Below, one piece after another: positions 59,361 to 64,000 of a stretch of 64,000 nt of DNA (the stretch's first letter is position 1; the number at the start of each line of letters is the position of its first letter). The stretch spans positions 69,267-133,266 of the forward strand of contig JAMYWO010000025.1 of NCBI GenBank assembly GCA_024220525.1. The letters run 5' to 3'. The position numbers were made by a program, and so were the translations under genes. Source of the stretch: Cochliopodium minus. Lineage: Eukaryota; Discosea; Himatismenida; Cochliopodiidae. The notes beneath the pieces were generated by a model. It was not told the origin of the DNA. It ran no database searches and worked only from the letters and a program-made list of their open reading frames with translations.

Positions 59361-60719
59361 CTAGTAATTTTTGTTTTTGTTTTTAATAATTACAAGTTGG
59401 TTGGCTTTCTTTATTTTCTGGTAAATATGACAAAGAAACTTAATTACGATCATGACAACTCCCTTCACCAAAGAGAAACAATGTTTATTGACAGAACACT
59501 TTCTATTCTTCGAAATGAGAAGTAACAAAACAATTTGTTCATTCAAAAAAGCACTTCCGTTCCAATAAAGATGATATCTCTCCTCCCACACAAAATTTTT
59601 CTTCAAATTTAAAAGATTTCTGAATTTCTGGTGATAATTATCTTCGTCGTCACACAGCTCCATCAAGTAGAGGAGGTATTGCAAGAGTTTTTCTTTGTTG
59701 TGCTGTTGGAAAAAGTTTTGGTTAGTCTCATACAAGTTCAACAAATCTTTCATAGATCTTGTGTTTCCTTTTTTTTTTTTATTTTATTTTGTTCATTTTT
59801 TTTTTAATTTATTTTTTAAAAAATTTAAATTTTACCTAAATTAGCGGCATGTTCATAAAACTCTATTGCCATTTCTATACTTTTTTCTATACCAATACCA
59901 TTTTTTACTAAGATTGCAAAACCTAAAAAAACAATTTAAAATTTTGTTTACATTTCCAATTTGTTTGAAAAATTCTTTTTTACAGTCCATTGCCATTGGA
60001 TTCCCTCTTTCAATGGAAAGCAAATAAAATTCTATTGCCCTTTCCATGTTTGTTTTAATTAATCCTGTATGAATAAGATACCCTATCATAAACAAACAGT
60101 ACCCTTTCTCAATCATTTTTTTTTGTTCATTGAATTTACTTTTGTTTTTGCTATTAAATAATATTTTATAATTATTTTTTATTTTATTAAAGTTTATGTT
60201 GAAATGATTTTCGATGTTTTCATTATTATCAAAATTATCTACGTAATCTTCGGTGTCTTCATTATCATTTATTGTAATTATATTATCTTCATCGAGCATA
60301 TCTTCATCATTTTCTTTATTATCATTATTTCGGTATTGATGATGCTGGTTATAGAAACGATTTCCACATATATTCCAATTATTTTCCTTTTTATTCTCTT
60401 TATCACTATATTCTTTGTAATATTGGAAGAAATAAGTGAAACTCTTTTGAAAATCAATATCATCATCCCAACCATTAAAATATTTAAACCCCATGGCTAT
60501 AAGATTTCCTCTTCCAGAATGCTTTAAGCACAATTCTTTCGATTTATTCCTATCTTTTCTTCTTGATATTCCAAAATATGTTGAGAACATTAATTCCAAT
60601 TCCTTCTCTTCATAATCTACCCCTTGAGCTTTTAATATATCTTCTTTACTTACGGATATTTTCTTTGTTTTGCTCAATTGATGCAATTTTATTAATATTT
60701 GAGAATCCTTCTTCTTCAT
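59361..60719 (-). CDS. Sel1-like repeat protein
   Basis: The start is MKKKDSQILIKLHQL. An Asn/Asp-rich low-complexity insert (about 60360-60170) is followed by Sel1-type helix pairs: GYCLFMIGYLIHTGLIKTNM, then ERAIEFYLLSIERGNPMAMD. An exon spliced at about 59976/59924 completes the next repeat (FAILVKNGIGIEKSIEMAIE, FYEHAANL). The last exon (59750 onward) encodes an alpha-helical tail. Sel1 repeats form solenoids that bind partner proteins; no partner is evident. The N-terminal part also shows Sel1-like pieces (GRGNLIAMGFKYFNGWDDDI). The insert has long Asn and Asp runs such as NNDNKENDEDMLDEDN. Confidence 0.75.
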
Positions 60720-60779
60720 AATTTGTTCTTTTAAAAAGGGAATCAATTAATCCCGCCTTTGAGTACCTTTTTTTTTTTT

Positions 60780-61354
60780 TTTTGGAATCAAATTTATTTT
60801 ATTTTTTTATTTTCCTTCAAAATATAATTTCAACATGGTTTATAGAAAGTCTAAATTGGATTTCAAAAATTAAACTTTGCCATTATATTTATTTTTTTAA
60901 TATAATTCCTCAAAATATTTTAAATTATAATTTTATTAATTAAAAAATCTTCAATCTTAGATCTTCAACTATCAAAAAAATGCCATGATCAGTTTTATAA
61001 AACTATTAACAAGTTTTTTTTTGCAAAATCTAGATGGTTGTATTTTAAATACTTTTATTTTAATTTTTATTTGGTAAATTTAAAAGAAAAAAGAAAGAAA
61101 TTCAATTCATCAATTGATCTTTAGATAATTTATTGGCAACACATTCTCTATTGAAACTTAAAGAAAAGTAAATCAGAAAATGTAAAAGTAAAGAAATTTA
61201 AACTTACATTTTCTTTGCTTTTTGATAATTATTGATAGAGCTTTTGGGTAAAGAAAAAAGGATTATTTGTTTCTTTTTTAAAAAAAAAAATTAAATATAC
61301 AAGCAACTGTTCAACTGAAGCAAAGCTAATGTTTATTTGAAAAAAAAAGTTATT
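60780..61354. other. Intergenic spacer
   Basis: About 600 bp of AT-rich sequence between two minus-strand genes, with no coding or structural element that I can support. It probably carries the 5' control region of the Sel1 gene and the 3' end of nothing else visible. Confidence 0.45.
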
Positions 61355-62751
61355 TTAATTAAATAAGAATACTTTTAAAATAAAATTGCATATTTCAAGC
61401 TTCTCGTCCTCACTTTCTGCTATAGTGTAAAAAAGATCAAGAGCATCCACAAAAAGGGAAAAGTCTTCTCTTTGAAAGATGAAAACCAAGTTGGTAGTTT
61501 GTCTGTTCCACACTTTCAATAAATCTATGGGTTGAATCATTTCTTCACTCCAATTATTTTCTAAACAGAAATAAAATTAAGAAAAATAAAAAAAGAGAAT
61601 GCATTTATTTTACGAACGAGATCCTTGGCATCTTCAAAAGTCAAAATTTTGTTGTTAAAAGCATCAACGAACATTACTTCTTTATCACTAATATCCAATC
61701 TCAACAAAAAATGCGAAGGAAAGCTGTGTTGTGAATAAAGAGAATAAAAAATTCTTTAAATGTAAAAAAAAAAGAAAGAATGATACTTTAGAAACTTGAC
61801 ATTTTGTTTGAGACCAACCCTATCTGCTATCATTTTGAATACGATAGAAAGTGTAATAGGTATACCCATTCCAGTGTTTAAGACCACATTTATCAAAGAG
61901 TTGTGATAATGATAATAGTTCTCGATGTTTCCTATTCAAAATAAATAGATAAATTTGGTTTTATGTGAAATAAAAAGGAAACTTGGTTACCTACAAATCC
62001 CTCATTCTTCATGAATTCCAAAATAAATTTTACTCTTTCAAGAATATTTGTTTTAAAGTTTTTTTCATGCAAAGAATTGAATTTCCCAAATATTTCACCG
62101 AATTTAGATTGGACTACTCTTTTTACATTCACCAATGGCTGAAAATATTGTGAAATCAATATAGCACCATCTTCTACTTTTACAGAATCCTTATCTTTGA
62201 TAGGAGTGTTGTGAGTATTTTTCTTTTTTTACAAAAAATATTTTTCTTGCCATTTCGATATTCATTGAGCATATCTATCAGATCAATCAAGGTTGTTTTG
62301 AAATTAATTTTCATTATTATCTTGTCTAATATCTGTTCTATCAATTTAAAATTCTCCAATTTTCTCCTGATTTCGATATAATGTAATATAACATCAATAA
62401 CATCCCTCCCATTTTTGATTAATTGTTTTTGAGATTTAATTTTTTCCTCTTTGAACAGTATATCATCTATCAACAATTTAGCTCTATTAATTGATTTTAT
62501 AAAGATAAAAAAAAAAAAATTTTATATTATTACTGTTTGTCTAATAAATATCTTCTCCTATAGTTGATTGCCCAATCTTGAATTTTCTCATTTGAAGAAT
62601 ATTTCCATTTGAATAGATTCAAATTTTTCCATATTTGTTTATTGTGTTGCAATTTATTGTATCTTTTACAAGTGCTCGTGAAATTCAATACATCTCCGAC
62701 ATCTAAATATCTCATTATTATCAATACAACTTCAAAGCTCAAAATATCCAT
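61355..62751 (-). CDS. F-box protein with SirB1/transglutaminase-like domain (FBXO21-like)
   Basis: About six exons. The N-terminal F-box reads FEVVLIIMRYLDVGDVLNFT, then STCKRYNKL and IWKNL, and would bind Skp1 in an SCF ubiquitin ligase. The central and C-terminal part has the Transglut_core2 (SirB1) pattern: ILEFMKNEGFVGN, YHNSLINVVLNTGMGIPITL, FPSHFLLRL and VMFVDAFNN. The 'N-GIPI-LS' and 'PxHFLL' order is that of human FBXO21 and bacterial SirB1. The Cys of true transglutaminases is replaced, so it is probably a binding fold. The C-terminal YccV-like module of FBXO21 is not seen. The gene stands head to head with a RhoGAP gene, 209 bp apart. Confidence 0.8.
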
Positions 62752-62960
62752 TTATTTCAATCAAATTTTTTTTTTTTTCACCGATTTTTTATTTCAAACA
62801 AATTTTCCATTTTGATAAACTTTTTTCTTAATACTATTTATGAAAATGAAATGATTTGGGAACTTCATTTTCTTTGTTTAATAATATTTTTCATTTTTCT
62901 CAACATTTTAATTGAAGAAATAAAAAAATAATTCAAAAAAAAAAAAAAAATTAAAAAAAA

Positions 62961-64000
62961 ATGGAGAATTACAAAAAGATTATCATCTTTGAAAAGCAGA
63001 GATATTTGCCATTGATTGGATTCAAAAAATTAAAGAAAGATTTTTTAACAGATCAAGTAATATAAACAATAATTTTTAAACAATTCAAATTTATTAAAGT
63101 AATTAATAGGATGGATTTGATCTACCCAAAGATATTGAAATAACAATCATGAATTCATACAATGATAATGAATATCAAGTACAGATATCTGAAGATGAGA
63201 CAGATAAAGAAGGATATGTATACTCCTTAAAATTTGGGAATGAATTTACAAAGAAAATAACCAAAACATCATTTGTGAGAAAGAGGATCTTATATTTCAA
63301 CAAATTGAAGGATACATTTCCTTGTCTCGCAAATGAGGAGGAGATAAAAGAATATATGTGCAATAAGGGAATAATAGTTAGAAAATCTCACAATTCGTTC
63401 AATCCGGATAGCAATACACTCCCATTATTGATAACAGAAACAATTCAGTATTTAAAAGAAAATGCACTCGAAACAGGTAATCTTATTCTTATTCTTATTC
63501 AGTATTTATTATATCAAAGAGGGAATATTTCGTGAAAGTGGATCATTTACTGTAATTTTGGAAATCACCCAAAAGTATGATAATGGAGAAAAAGTAGATT
63601 TATCGAAAGAAGATATACATACTGTATCAGGAATCCTCAAGTCATATATTATAAAACTCAATGATCCTATTTTGACATACAGTTTGTACGAACAACTGGT
63701 CAAAGCAATAGGTAATTTTCATTTTTTTTTTAAAAAAGAAATCATTTTTAATAAGAAAATAAATTTCTAAAAGAAAAGGAAGAAAATCAATTGGAAACTT
63801 TTAAGCAATTAATAAATATCCTACCAAGAGCTAATAAACTCATTCTCAATCAATTATTTTCTCTTTTTTCTTTAATCATAGAAAACAAAGAAAAAACAAA
63901 AATGACAGAGTCAAATCTTGGTAAAAATCACTCAAAAAATTAACCATTTTTGTTTTTTAAAGATTTTTTTTTATAGCTCGTGTTTTTGCTCCTAGTTTGA
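62961..64000 (+). CDS. RhoGAP domain protein, cut by the window edge
   Basis: The start is MENYKKIIIFEKQRYLPLIG; splicing at about 63057/63110 leads to a 125-residue part of unknown fold. The RhoGAP domain starts near LITETIQYLKENALET. A splice at about 63477/63520 gives EGIFRESGSF, with the arginine finger that completes the Rho GTPase active site. Then come KEDIHTVSGILKSYIIKLND (the 'LK.Y...LP.P' helix) and RANKLILNQLFSLFSLIIEN. The last bases read ARVFAPSL, the conserved 'A.VFAPSL' helix. The domain is standard and likely active on Rho/Rac/Cdc42-type GTPases. The 3' end lies outside the window. Confidence 0.9.

Overview
The window is AT-rich eukaryotic nuclear DNA from a protist. The evidence is short GT-AG introns (mostly about 40-150 nt, donors usually GTAAA), single-gene units on both strands, and hallmark eukaryotic genes: dynactin p150, the PP2A B55 subunit, U2AF large subunit, eIF5, class Ia ribonucleotide reductase, F-box, RGS, DEP and RhoGAP proteins. 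The standard code fits; TAA, TAG and TGA all end genes or block wrong frames. The domain mix (multi-RGS signalling proteins, OTU proteins, VIT-VWA, a TOM1-type 7TM receptor, an STB6-like protein) suggests a free-living amoeboid protist, such as an amoebozoan, anaeramoebid or heterolobosean. The clade cannot be fixed from the sequence alone. I see no viral element, intact transposon, CRISPR array or complete tRNA/rRNA gene.

Layout. 1-2087 (+): 3' part of a P-loop NTPase-like gene. A single N at 2089 and a T-rich tract separate it from an isolated last exon of threonyl-tRNA synthetase (2371-2584). 2638-3382 (-): EF-hand protein. 3607-5220 (+): TKL-like protein kinase. 5323-10237 (-): one gene of about 1,530 codons that looks like a degenerate dynamin-type GTPase followed by a degenerate OTU domain. 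11210-19368 (+): Cys-rich receptor with a TOM1-like 7TM end. 19821-20114 (+): small ORF. 21392-22969 (+): SpoU/TrmH methyltransferase. 23053-29311 (-): dynactin p150 with simple-repeat introns. 29514-31165 (-): PP2A B55. 31813-33528 (+): STB6-like coiled-coil membrane protein. 33628-34719 (-) and 35058-37614 (+): divergent RNR R2 and R1. 38098-42362 (+): VIT-VWA-PP2C fusion, cut at a second N (42363). 42364-44535 (-): ABCD half-transporter, cut at the same N. 44858-46267 (+): eIF5. 46632-47093 (+): intronless eIF5 N-terminal paralogue. 47166-47876 (-): GNAT. 48016-48433 (+): broken copy of the eIF5 paralogue. 48467-51937 (+): YTH domain fused to a RlaP-type nucleotidyltransferase. 51959-54455 (-): DEP plus three RGS-like domains. 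54619-56530 (-): U2AF large subunit. 56949-59256 (+): OTU protease with Ig-like tail. 59361-60719 (-): Sel1 repeats. 61355-62751 (-): F-box/SirB1 (FBXO21-like). 62961-64000+ (+): RhoGAP.

How the genes relate. Most are independent housekeeping or signalling genes. Many stand head to head and share short AT-rich spacers. The RNR pair is the clearest functional pair: the two subunits of one enzyme share a 338-bp promoter region with an E2F-like site. The most unusual proteins are the YTH-nucleotidyltransferase fusion, the pseudo-GTPase/pseudo-OTU protein and the VIT-VWA-PP2C fusion. Both single Ns coincide with genes cut off on one or both sides, so they are probably scaffold joins. Gene content should not be read across them.
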